DNA from: an uncultured delta proteobacterium
GTDB lineage: Bacteria; Myxococcota_A; Polyangia; Polyangiales; Polyangiaceae
Length of the DNA: 64,000 nucleotides
Assembly: GCA_903892415.1 (NCBI GenBank)
Contig: CAITIQ010000057.1
Coordinates: forward strand, 1-64,000
Direction of reading: 5' to 3'
Shown: positions 8,813 to 16,426 of the stretch, piece by piece
Layout: each line of letters begins with the position of its first letter
Numbering within the stretch: position 1 is the stretch's first letter
Translations under genes and position numbers: made by a program
The notes under the pieces: model-generated
Database searches by the model: none
What the model saw: only the letters and a program-made list of their open reading frames with translations
What the model was told of the DNA's origin: nothing

Positions 8813-10264
8813 GTGATGACCGCTCGCAGCGACGCCCGTGTCCTCGTGGTGGATGATGAGCCCAGCCTCCGCGAGATGCTGGCGATCGCGCTCAAGCGGT
8901 CGGGCTACAGCGTTGTTACTGAGGCGGGCGTGCGCGCTGCTTTGCATCGGATCAGCAACGACAGTGACGCCTTTCCTGTCGTCATCACTGACTTGGTCAT
9001 GCCCGACGGCTCCGGACTGGACGTGCTTGGCGCTGCTAAAAAGCGCGCATCTTCCACCGAAGTGATCGTCATGACGGCGCACTCAACGGTGGACGCAGCC
9101 ATCGATGCCATGCGAGCGGGCGCCTACGATTTCATCATCAAGCCTTTCTCTCCCGCGCACATGATGGCGCAGACAGCGAAAGCGCTCGAGAAGCGCGCCT
9201 TGCAAGACGAGAACAGTTCGTTGCGCGCGAAACTCGTCCGGCTGCAACCGGAGCCCTCGGAGTTCGGCAGCAGCCCGCCGATGGTTGCCCTTGCGGATAT
9301 GGTTGGCCGCATCGCTCCGACGAAGACGACCGTGCTCATCACCGGGGAGAGCGGGACAGGGAAAGAGCGTATCGCACGAGCGCTACACGCCCATTCTGAT
9401 CGGAAGGCTGGACCGTTCCGGGTCGTCAACTGCGGCGCTCTGCCGGAGGCGCTGATGGAGAGTGAACTTTTTGGCCACCAGCGGGGCGCTTTTACCGGCG
9501 CCGTCCAAGCACGCGAAGGGATCGTGCGTGAGGCGGACGGTGGCACCCTCCTGCTTGACGAGGTAGGCGAGCTGCCGCTGAGTCTTCAAGTCAAACTCTT
9601 GCGCGTTCTACAGGAGAAGCGCGTGCGGCCAGTCGGAGGAACCGAAGAGATTCCTGTCGACATCCGACTGCTTGCGGCGACCAATCGCGACATTGAGGCC
9701 GACGTGCGAGCAGGTACCTTCCGACAGGACCTTTACTATCGTCTCAACGTCATTCGCTTGCGACTACCGCCGCTGCGTGAACGGGGCAGCGATATCCGCG
9801 AACTTGCCCACCACTTCCTCGCGCAGTTCGCTACAGACCAAAACAAGCCCGTGCGTTCTTTGGCACCAGAGGCGCTCCGTGCACTCGATGCCTACACGTT
9901 TCCAGGCAATGTCCGCGAACTTGAGAACATCATCGAACGAGCGGTTGCGCTGGCACAGTCCAATGCGATCGGCTTGGGCGACCTACCGCCTGAGGTTTCG
10001 GGTACCAGCGGGCTGGCGATGCCGTTCGTTACTTCCTTGCCCCCCGAAGGCATTCGGCTGGACGAAGTGATAGGTGAGGTCGAACGCCGACTCTTGCTCG
10101 AGGCGTTGGAGCGGGCCAAGGGCGTACGCACCAACGCGGCAAAGCTACTCGGCCTCACCTTTCGCACCATCCGCTACCGGCTCGAGAAGCACGGGATCGA
10201 TGTGGGCGACGGTGCGGAAGAGGACAACGGACCAGACTCGTCACCGGGTCGAAGTCGGCAGTGA
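8813..10264 (+). CDS. Sigma-54-dependent response regulator, PilR/NtrC type
   Basis: A 483-residue activator with three domains. The receiver (about 9-125) has the acidic pair DDE and a phospho-acceptor Asp 60 in VITDLVMPDG. The AAA+ domain has Walker A GESGTGKE (about 178) and the sigma-54 contact loop GAFTGA (about 225). The C-terminus is a Fis-type helix-turn-helix (AAKLLGLTFRTIRYRLEKHG). Phosphorylation should trigger ATP-driven opening of sigma-54 promoters. The next gene is a prepilin preceded by a good -24/-12 element, so a PilR-like role is likely. No sensor kinase gene is adjacent. The start is GTG 8813 or ATG 8816. Confidence 0.9.
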   Translation: MMTARSDARVLVVDDEPSLREMLAIALKRSGYSVVTEAGVRAALHRISNDSDAFPVVITDLVMPDGSGLDVLGAAKKRASSTEVIVMTAHSTVDAAIDAMRAGAYDFIIKPFSPAHMMAQTAKALEKRALQDENSSLRAKLVRLQPEPSEFGSSPPMVALADMVGRIAPTKTTVLITGESGTGKERIARALHAHSDRKAGPFRVVNCGALPEALMESELFGHQRGAFTGAVQAREGIVREADGGTLLLDEVGELPLSLQVKLLRVLQEKRVRPVGGTEEIPVDIRLLAATNRDIEADVRAGTFRQDLYYRLNVIRLRLPPLRERGSDIRELAHHFLAQFATDQNKPVRSLAPEALRALDAYTFPGNVRELENIIERAVALAQSNAIGLGDLPPEVSGTSGLAMPFVTSLPPEGIRLDEVIGEVERRLLLEALERAKGVRTNAAKLLGLTFRTIRYRLEKHGIDVGDGAEEDNGPDSSPGRSRQ

Positions 10265-10327
10265 CAAAATTGGTCACTGCATACCTCGACGACGCGCTAT
10301 CTTGCCGAAAAGCTACTGCCGACGAGG

Positions 10328-10343
10328 TGGCACGTTCAATGCT
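10328..10343 (+). promoter_or_regulatory. Sigma-54-type -24/-12 promoter of prepilin gene
   Basis: TGGCACG-TTCA-ATGCT matches the consensus TGGCACG-N4-TTGCW at all but one defined position (A for the first T), with exactly 10 bases between GG and GC. The T is 28 bases before the prepilin ATG, so transcription should begin about 2 bases before it. The gene just upstream encodes a sigma-54 activator. A near twin lies before the sigma-factor gene at 20259. Confidence 0.7.
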
Positions 10344-10355
10344 TAGCGGTCTTCG

Positions 10356-10967
10356 ATGAAGCGCTTCCGAGTACGGGGGTTCACCCTGGTTGAACTGATG
10401 ATCGTCGTAGCGATCATTGGAGTCCTCGCGGCGCTCGGTCTCTATGGGTTTCGGAAGTACTTGAGTTCGGCTAACTCGGGTGAGGCCAAGTCGATGTTGG
10501 CGTCGATGAAGATAGCGCAGGAGTCCTACCGCTCCGAGAACTTGACCTATGCAGGCTGTGACGGGGCGGATGGCCTGCCGAAGGCCAGTACAACGGGCGA
10601 CCTAGCTACTGGCTGGCTCTACCCGCGCGCGCTCACAGCCATCAACGACCGCAAGATCCAGTGGGGCGGGGCTTCGAATGTTGGGGCGTGCTTCAATGCC
10701 ATAGGCTTTCGCTCAACGGGCGCGGTCCGCTTTAGCTACGGAGTACGGTCAGGCCTTCCGGGTGCCACGGTAATGCATGGCGGTACGCTCTCTCCCTCTG
10801 ACGCGGCGTTCAATACGAACGCGGGGATGAACATCGGCGTCCTTACTCCAAGAGAGCCTTGGTACATCGCAATCGCAGTGGGAAATCTCGACAACGACAA
10901 TTCCTACTCGCTAATGACTACGACCTCGCAGGCGAATGAAGTCCAGGTCGGAGACGAGGGCGAGTAG
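10356..10967 (+). CDS. Type IV prepilin-like protein (first of two)
   Basis: A 203-residue protein with a class III prepilin leader: MKRFRVRG then FTLVELMIVVAIIG. Cleavage after Gly 8 leaves Phe at position 1 and Glu at position 5 of the mature protein, the hallmark of prepilins processed by PilD. A globular domain with two Cys near residues 69 and 112 follows. No Shine-Dalgarno is seen, and the promoter position predicts an almost leaderless mRNA. A second prepilin follows after 144 bases. It may be a pilus subunit or a minor pilin; which of the two is the major pilin is not clear. Confidence 0.9.
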   Translation: MKRFRVRGFTLVELMIVVAIIGVLAALGLYGFRKYLSSANSGEAKSMLASMKIAQESYRSENLTYAGCDGADGLPKASTTGDLATGWLYPRALTAINDRKIQWGGASNVGACFNAIGFRSTGAVRFSYGVRSGLPGATVMHGGTLSPSDAAFNTNAGMNIGVLTPREPWYIAIAVGNLDNDNSYSLMTTTSQANEVQVGDEGE

Positions 10968-10968
10968 T

Positions 10969-10984
10969 CCGCCACGGGTGGCGG
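10969..10984 (+). terminator. Stem-loop directly after the first prepilin gene
   Basis: CCGCCA (10969-10974) and TGGCGG (10979-10984) form a 6-bp stem with a 4-base loop two bases after the stop codon. No T-run follows. It may stabilise the 3' end or work together with the stronger hairpin at 11001. Confidence 0.35.
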
Positions 10985-11000
10985 TACTCGGATGGTTTTC

Positions 11001-11023
11001 GCTCGTAACACACGAGCTGTTTT
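11001..11023 (+). terminator. Intrinsic terminator between the two prepilin genes
   Basis: GCTCGT (11001-11006), loop AACAC, ACGAGC (11012-11017), followed by TGTTTT. This is a compact GC-rich hairpin with a U-rich tail, so the second prepilin is probably transcribed from its own promoter or receives only read-through. Confidence 0.6.
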
Positions 11024-11056
11024 AAGGGCTGTGTCACAGGTGTGGCCAGCAGGGTT

Positions 11057-11075
11057 TCGCTCGTCAGCCGAGCGA
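11057..11075 (+). promoter_or_regulatory. 7-bp hairpin in the leader of the second prepilin gene
   Basis: TCGCTCG (11057-11063) and CGAGCGA (11069-11075) form a perfect 7-bp stem with a 5-base loop, 37 bases before the ATG. It may stabilise an abundant pilin mRNA. No -24/-12 sigma-54 element was found in this gap. Confidence 0.35.
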
Positions 11076-11111
11076 GAGTCTTGGGTCTGACAAGCAATTA
11101 CGGAGGAAATT

Positions 11112-11756
11112 ATGCGAGCTTTCAAGCGTTACTCACGGGCTGGCTTCACTCTAGTGGAGCTCATGATCGTCGTTGCGATCATCGGTATTCTGGCCGCTCT
11201 CGCCATCTATGGTGTGCGTCGCTACCTCGCCTCCGCTAAGACCAGCGAAGCGAAGAACAACATCGGCGCCATCAACCGCGGCGCGCAAGGGGCCTACGAG
11301 CGAGAGAGCAAGGCAACCGAGTTGCTCTCCGAGGGCACCCTTGGTACTCAGGTTAATCATGACATTTGCGCCGGAGCCACTGCTGTTCCCGTAGGTGGCG
11401 TACCTGCTGGAAAGAAGTATCAGCCGGCAACGGGCAGCACAGTTGACTTCAATGAAGGCAACAACCTGATTGGTTGGAAGTGCTTGAAGTTCTCGATGAC
11501 CACGCCTCACTACTTCCGGTACGGTTACATTGCAGATAACCTCGCTGGAGGCGCTACGGGCACTGCTCCGGCCTCGATGGTGGGCGGCGCCTTCGTTGGC
11601 TCCACGCCCGCTGACGGTGGGTACCTCGTGTGGGCGCAGGGGGACTTGGACGCAGATTCTGAAATTAGTGGATTCGCTCAGTCTGCACTGATCAACACCA
11701 CGACGAAGTCTCTGAAGGTTGCAACCGAGCTTCAAATCGTAAACGAGTACGAGTGA
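11112..11756 (+). CDS. Type IV prepilin, probable pilus subunit (PilA-like)
   Basis: A 214-residue prepilin with leader MRAFKRYSRAG then FTLVELMIVVAIIG. Glu 5 of the mature chain is present, and an N-terminal helix of about 50 residues (LAALAIYGVRRYLASAKTSEAKNN) precedes a globular domain with two Cys (about 83 and 128). A strong Shine-Dalgarno GGAGGA (11102-11107) and a structured leader suggest high expression, unlike the first prepilin. The two share their N-terminal helix but differ in the globular part. Likely the main type IV pilus subunit, needed for twitching; inferred from family and context. Confidence 0.9.
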   Translation: MRAFKRYSRAGFTLVELMIVVAIIGILAALAIYGVRRYLASAKTSEAKNNIGAINRGAQGAYERESKATELLSEGTLGTQVNHDICAGATAVPVGGVPAGKKYQPATGSTVDFNEGNNLIGWKCLKFSMTTPHYFRYGYIADNLAGGATGTAPASMVGGAFVGSTPADGGYLVWAQGDLDADSEISGFAQSALINTTTKSLKVATELQIVNEYE

Positions 11757-11758
11757 TC

Positions 11759-11790
11759 AAAAGCCTAGGTCTGCTTTCGTGCAGGCTTTG
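11759..11790 (+). terminator. Probable terminator after the second prepilin gene
   Basis: AAAGCC (11760-11765) pairs with GGCTTT (11784-11789), with a smaller TGC/GCA stem inside, three bases after the stop codon and ending in a short T-run. The stem is modest, so it may attenuate rather than end transcription into the downstream genes. Confidence 0.4.
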
Positions 11791-11813
11791 ACGACTTGAG
11801 CTAGAAGCGGAGT

Positions 11814-12305
11814 GTGGGAACGGCCCTCCTCCGCTTCGCTGCTTTTTTTGGGATTGGCGGCTCGCTGCTGGCCGTGGCTGTTCCGACCTTCCTCAAGAAC
11901 CTTACAGCCTCCAAGACGGCTGAGGCCTTGGACGGGCTGGACCATATCGCGCGCAGGGCTATCATTTCCGCCGCCGACAGACCCCAGCGAGACTCCTTCC
12001 CGCCGTCCGTTGGGCTGACGCCAGCCGAAGTTCCGAGGGGAACTCGCGTGAAGGATCCCCCTGAAGCTTGGGAGCACCTAACGTGGCGGGCGCTGGGTTT
12101 TCGACTTGAGCATGAACACGCCTACTGCTTCCAGTTTGATTCGAGCGTCGAGCCAGGATCGGAGGTTGCACGTTTCTCGGCGCGGGCTTTCGGTGACTTG
12201 GATGGGGACGGGACGCTTTCGACATTTGAGGTCCGCGGCGAGCGGGAGTCGGGGAAAGCGCCACGAGCAATGGCTGGGTTGCTAATTAGGCGAGAGGTCG
12301 AATGA
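11814..12305 (+). CDS. Pilin-like membrane protein without a prepilin leader
   Basis: A 163-residue protein starting at GTG 11814, with a GCGGAG Shine-Dalgarno 4 bases upstream. The N-terminus is hydrophobic (FFGIGGSLLAVAVPTFLKNL) and runs into a polar helix (TASKTAEALDGLDHIARRAI), resembling a mature pilin helix but lacking the G-F-T-L-x-E processing site. A domain with a DLDGDGTLSTFE acidic loop at the C-terminus resembles the tail of neighbouring prepilins (DLDADSEISGF in the second one). It may be a derived pilin homologue that stays membrane-anchored. The stop overlaps the next ATG by 4 bases. Confidence 0.65.
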   Translation: MGTALLRFAAFFGIGGSLLAVAVPTFLKNLTASKTAEALDGLDHIARRAIISAADRPQRDSFPPSVGLTPAEVPRGTRVKDPPEAWEHLTWRALGFRLEHEHAYCFQFDSSVEPGSEVARFSARAFGDLDGDGTLSTFEVRGERESGKAPRAMAGLLIRREVE

Positions 12306-13276
12306 GAGGCTTCGCAGCGGACTTGTTATTGGGCGGCGGAGTGCTGCTGGCCGTTACTGGCGCGGTGAGCACACAAGTGCCGCTTCGTGAAACCCACCAA
12401 CAAGTAGCGTTCGCTGATGATGCTTATCTGCTTCCGCCGCCAGAGCAGCTTGAACGGCTCTCGCTCGGCCATCGTGCGGCACTCGCTGACGTCTTGTGGG
12501 CCGACTTGCTGGTTTCGCAGGGTCTAAGGATGGGCGAGAAGCGTCGGTACAACTTGGTGGTGGAGACCATTGACGCCATCAATCAGCTCGAACCAACCTG
12601 GAGGGATCCTTATCGGCTCGCTCAAGCCCTGGTGACGCTGCAGCTTAAGGCAGCGCCTCGCGAGGAGGTCTTGGCAGTGCGCCGTATTCTCGAGCGGGGC
12701 GTTCGCGAGCGTCCAACCGACGCAGAGCTTTATTTGATTCTCGGGGCGTTCGTCACCTATCTCGCCCCCGCGAGCTATCTGGAGGACGAACCAGAGCTTG
12801 CGGCGCAGTGGCGCAAGGAAGGAGCTGAGTACCTCGCACGAGCTGCCGAGCTAGCGCCCAAGGACTCCAACATTGTTTGGCAGGCGATCGCTGGGGACCG
12901 CGTTTTGATCGAGAACGATCAGATTGAACGGGCGGTGGAGGTTTACCAAAGCATTCTCGCTACCACCGAGGACCCAGAATTGCGGGCTCGCGTTGAACAG
13001 AAGTTGTCGCAGCTTGACGCCAGCAAGGAGCTTGGTGCCCGAAAGATAGCCATCGCTCAGCGAAGAGCTCGCGGCAAGGAGATGGCTCGACGAATCGTTG
13101 CTTCCTACCCTGCCGCGACGATCAACAAGGCCCGGCTCATGCCTTTTCCGCGCGAGTCCTCACTATGTGCGGGTGGCGCACGGGCCGTAGCTGCTGGCAC
13201 GCTCGAGTGTGCAACGTCCTGGAAGAACTTCGCTGAGATCGACGCCTACGGCGGAGTGACTCCAGACAGCCCGTAG
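12302..13276 (+). CDS. TPR-type membrane-anchored protein, pilus-gene neighbour
   Basis: A 324-residue protein with an N-terminal hydrophobic segment (about 4-24), then a helical region with TPR-like pairs (for example AVEVYQSILATTEDPELRARVEQKL near 215-240). The block LSLGHRAALADVLWADLLVSQG resembles a motif I know only from uncharacterised TPR proteins. Its ATG overlaps the preceding gene stop (ATGA), so it is probably co-expressed with the pilin-like protein and may be an assembly or anchoring factor. The function is inferred from context only. Confidence 0.7.
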   Translation: MRGFAADLLLGGGVLLAVTGAVSTQVPLRETHQQVAFADDAYLLPPPEQLERLSLGHRAALADVLWADLLVSQGLRMGEKRRYNLVVETIDAINQLEPTWRDPYRLAQALVTLQLKAAPREEVLAVRRILERGVRERPTDAELYLILGAFVTYLAPASYLEDEPELAAQWRKEGAEYLARAAELAPKDSNIVWQAIAGDRVLIENDQIERAVEVYQSILATTEDPELRARVEQKLSQLDASKELGARKIAIAQRRARGKEMARRIVASYPAATINKARLMPFPRESSLCAGGARAVAAGTLECATSWKNFAEIDAYGGVTPDSP

Positions 13277-13293
13277 GTCGGGCGACAGAAGCA

Positions 13294-13331
13294 GAAACGG
13301 CGCGGCCTCCTCGTGGAGACTGCGCCGTTTC
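13294..13331. terminator. Bidirectional terminator between convergent genes
   Basis: GAAACGGCGC (13294-13303) and GCGCCGTTTC (13322-13331) form a perfect 10-bp stem with a nested CTCC/GGAG stem in the loop. A-rich and T-rich ends give U-tracts on both strands. It separates the TPR gene (+) from the kinase gene (-). Confidence 0.75.
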
Positions 13332-13346
13332 GCCTTGTGGCCGCGT

Positions 13347-16300
13347 TTAGAACTTGACCGACGCGCCCTTTTTCTCGCCTGCCTTGACCGTCACCGTAAC
13401 GGACTTCCGACCCTTTTCCGGGTGGATGAACATCACCGTGTGACTTCCAGGCGGAACTTGCGCCGACTGCGGAGTGTTACCGAGCGGTCGACCGTCGAGC
13501 ACGACCTTGGAGATCGGGATCGAGTTCATCGATAGCGTTGCGTTGCCCGCGGGCGGCGGAGCCGTTGTTGCGGTGGCGGTGGCGGTGTTCGTTGGCGCTC
13601 CGGTACCCGTGCTGGCGGGGGGAACCGTGCCGGAGGGAACCGCGACGGGCTTGTCTGCGCTCACGAGCTCGATAGCAATCGAGCGTTCGGCCTCACCGTC
13701 GGGGAACACCACCACCTCGGTGAAGTCGGCAAACCCCTTCTTCTTCGCGGTGATCTTCAGTTCACCCTTCGGATCGAGGTTTTTCAGCACCAGCGGCTGC
13801 TTCTCCCAGTTCTTCTCATTGAAGTCCTTCTGGAAGGTCTTGCCGTCTTGCTTTCCCGAAAGGGTCACGACAGCCCCCTCAGTCTTCAACTCCAGGGACA
13901 GCTTGCCCTTGAGAACCTTGGGCTTCTGTGCACCGAGATCCGTGATTGAACCCTGGGTGACGGCGACCGTCTTCTCAACCGACTCGTACAGTTCACCGCC
14001 GTCCAGCTTGATCTTGTGATCGCCGGGCGCGAGGTCCTTCAAGGTGAAGGGCTTACCATCCGAGAGACCGCGTTCTTTTCCGTCGACGATTAGCTTTACG
14101 CCCGTTGGAGCGACGAGCGAAAAGCCGGTCCCGGACTCAACCGGAGGAGGGACCGAGGCGACGGCGGTTTGCGTGGCAACCGCGACCGGCTTCTCTTTGG
14201 CGCCGTCGTCAAGCGTGAGGAAAACCGAACGCTCCTTGCCCGGCTCGACGTTGGCCACTTCCTGAACGACTGCATCACCAACGACGACCTTGATCGAGCG
14301 TTGACCGCCATCAACCTTGTTGACACGACAGGGCGTGTTTTCGCAAACCTTGACGCCGTCCACGTAGACCGCTGCGGTCGGAATCGCTGCACCCGACTTC
14401 GACTTGATGTCGATCAGCAGTTCGCCAGTTCGCGGCACGAAAATGTAGACCCCAAGCGCGACCGCCGCGACCATCGCCAGACCCGCTAGGACCAAAGCGA
14501 CCTTGCCGCTCGACCCTTCCCTTCGACGGGAAACCGGCGCCTCGTCACGACGTGACGGAGCGGCCGCAGCCACTGGTGCAGCAGGCGCGTCACTCACCCG
14601 AGGAGGTGGCGGTGCCGGCGTTGGAGGCGGCACTGCGGGTGCTGGCGGCGCCTTCGGAATAGCGGAGGGACGCACGGCGGCAGCGCCGCCAGAAGACGCA
14701 AGGAGAGCCGCGGCGGCGCCGACCTTCGACACGGGTGGCAGGTCGGTCGACGGAGGAGGAGCTTTCTTCGACGGCTTGCCCATCCCGTGTTTTTGGTTCT
14801 CAAAAACGTGGGTCGACTCCTCGTCGTCCTCCCAATCCATGTCGATGTTCTTCGACTTGGCGGTGCCCTTCGGAGGAGTCTTCTCTTCCTTGTCCGCGGT
14901 TTTGTCCGACCCTTTGTCGGCGGGGAGTCCCAGCGCGGACCCGATCGAAACAGGCGGCGCAGGAGGTGGTGGAACGGCCGCGAGTAAGGTGTTAGGCGCT
15001 TTGCTGATCGGCGCCTCCGACAACGGCTTTGGCGGTGGAGGAGGCGGAGGCGGTGTGGCCTTGGGAGCATCTGCTCCGGGCGACGGAGCCAGGCCCAACG
15101 CTGTTGCGCCAGACTTTCCGGTCGGGCTGGCGGGCTTCATGCTCGGAGGCGGAAGCCCGGGCACAGGCGCTCCCGATGCGGGCGGGGGAACCGGAGCCGG
15201 CACACCTACCAAGGTGGTTGCCGTGCCCGATCGAAGCGATGCAGGTGGTGGAATTGGCGGCGTCACCGTTGACTTTGGCGACGGCATCGAAGGAGGCGCC
15301 GCACCGGGGAGATTGGATGGTCGCCCCGACTTCTTCGCGAGGCCCTCGAAAACATCCAGATCGCTCCCGCCCTTTTCATCAGCCATGATCCGGCTCTCCT
15401 CCACTTCCGTACCTTGTTCGAACCGCTTGGGAAACAACTCACCCATCGTGCGAGCGATGGCGGCCGGCCCGATGCTCACACTCAACTTTTCCGCCGCCCC
15501 AAGAAGGGCTCTCAGAAGTTGTGCGGACGTATCGTACCGCTCCCCGCGCTCGCGCGCGAGCACCTTGCGGAGCACCTCCTGGATTTCCTCGAAATCGACG
15601 GGATTTAGCTCAGGATTCCAGACCTGCTCGCCCGCTGCGAGGCGTCGGAGAATCTCGACCGGCTTGAGGTCGGCGAAGAGTGGCTTCCCGCCGAACAATT
15701 CAAGAATGACTGCGCCCGCGCTGTAAATGTCGGAGCGGGGATCGAGCGAGTCCCCCCTCACCTGTTCTGGCGACATGTAGCGGATGGTGCCTTTGATCTC
15801 GCCCACCCCAGTGGTCGTATTGCGACCGGGGACCTTGGCGATCTCAAAATCGGCAAGGCGCACACGACCATCCCAAGAGACCAGGATGTTCGACGGACAA
15901 ACGTCACGATGCACGATCGCCGTTGAGGTTCCATTTCCAGGCGATGAAGGCATGGCTTCATGCACGTAAGCCAAAGCCTCCAAGAGCTGAACCGCGACCG
16001 CGAACGCAAAGTCGAGTGGTAGCCGCAGGTTGAGCTGGCGCGCGCGAGTGAGGATTTTCTCGACGTCCGCACCCTCAACCAGTTCGTAAACGACGTAGGC
16101 GACGCCAGAGACCACACCGTCATCGAGCACACGCACGATGCCGTCATGACGCAGACTCTTGAGCAGCTCGGCCTCGGCGGCGAGCGTTGCTTGAGTCTGA
16201 GGATCGTGTGCCGCACCCGCGAGGACGCGCTTTAGTGCAACCGGTGGACCCTCTTGTTGAAAGCCTCTGCGTGGTTGACGGTGAGCGCGAAACACTTCTG

Positions 16301-16421
16301 AACGCGCACCAATGCCGATTCGCTCGACAAGAGTGTATGGACCGAAGGAAAGCAGCGCCACGGGCGCGCGGCTCGTAGCATCAACCCTGGGCCCCGTCAT
16401 CCGTTCATTGTCGCGCCGCAA
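13347..16421 (-). CDS. Transmembrane Ser/Thr protein kinase with PEGA domains
   Basis: A 1024-residue protein. The kinase domain (about 26-320) has the ATP Lys in ALK (64), HRDVCPSN with catalytic Asp 173 and Asn 178, and RYMSPEQ in the activation segment, but the Mg-binding motif is DFE (191-193), not DFG. A long Pro/Ser/Ala-rich linker (about 350-640) leads to one transmembrane segment (about 640-660) and an extracytoplasmic part with PEGA-type repeats (TGELLIDIKS, VKLIVDGKERG, ISKVVLDGRPLG), which bind cell-wall or surface components in other systems. An envelope sensor kinase is likely. The start lies 5 bases after the stop of the M16-like gene. Confidence 0.88.
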   Translation of the reverse strand: MRRDNERMTGPRVDATSRAPVALLSFGPYTLVERIGIGARSEVFRAHRQPRRGFQQEGPPVALKRVLAGAAHDPQTQATLAAEAELLKSLRHDGIVRVLDDGVVSGVAYVVYELVEGADVEKILTRARQLNLRLPLDFAFAVAVQLLEALAYVHEAMPSSPGNGTSTAIVHRDVCPSNILVSWDGRVRLADFEIAKVPGRNTTTGVGEIKGTIRYMSPEQVRGDSLDPRSDIYSAGAVILELFGGKPLFADLKPVEILRRLAAGEQVWNPELNPVDFEEIQEVLRKVLARERGERYDTSAQLLRALLGAAEKLSVSIGPAAIARTMGELFPKRFEQGTEVEESRIMADEKGGSDLDVFEGLAKKSGRPSNLPGAAPPSMPSPKSTVTPPIPPPASLRSGTATTLVGVPAPVPPPASGAPVPGLPPPSMKPASPTGKSGATALGLAPSPGADAPKATPPPPPPPPKPLSEAPISKAPNTLLAAVPPPPAPPVSIGSALGLPADKGSDKTADKEEKTPPKGTAKSKNIDMDWEDDEESTHVFENQKHGMGKPSKKAPPPSTDLPPVSKVGAAAALLASSGGAAAVRPSAIPKAPPAPAVPPPTPAPPPPRVSDAPAAPVAAAAPSRRDEAPVSRRREGSSGKVALVLAGLAMVAAVALGVYIFVPRTGELLIDIKSKSGAAIPTAAVYVDGVKVCENTPCRVNKVDGGQRSIKVVVGDAVVQEVANVEPGKERSVFLTLDDGAKEKPVAVATQTAVASVPPPVESGTGFSLVAPTGVKLIVDGKERGLSDGKPFTLKDLAPGDHKIKLDGGELYESVEKTVAVTQGSITDLGAQKPKVLKGKLSLELKTEGAVVTLSGKQDGKTFQKDFNEKNWEKQPLVLKNLDPKGELKITAKKKGFADFTEVVVFPDGEAERSIAIELVSADKPVAVPSGTVPPASTGTGAPTNTATATATTAPPPAGNATLSMNSIPISKVVLDGRPLGNTPQSAQVPPGSHTVMFIHPEKGRKSVTVTVKAGEKKGASVKF

Positions 16422-16426
16422 CCCCG

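Noticed and set aside
10968..11111. A second sigma-54 promoter in front of the second prepilin gene
   Set aside because: No TGG...GC pair with 10-base spacing exists in this gap; candidates such as TGGCCAGCAGGG fail at the -12 position.
14503..15726. 407-residue Gly-rich open frame on the plus strand
   Set aside because: Antisense shadow of the Pro-rich linker and kinase domain of the PEGA kinase; Gly runs are the complement of Pro codons.
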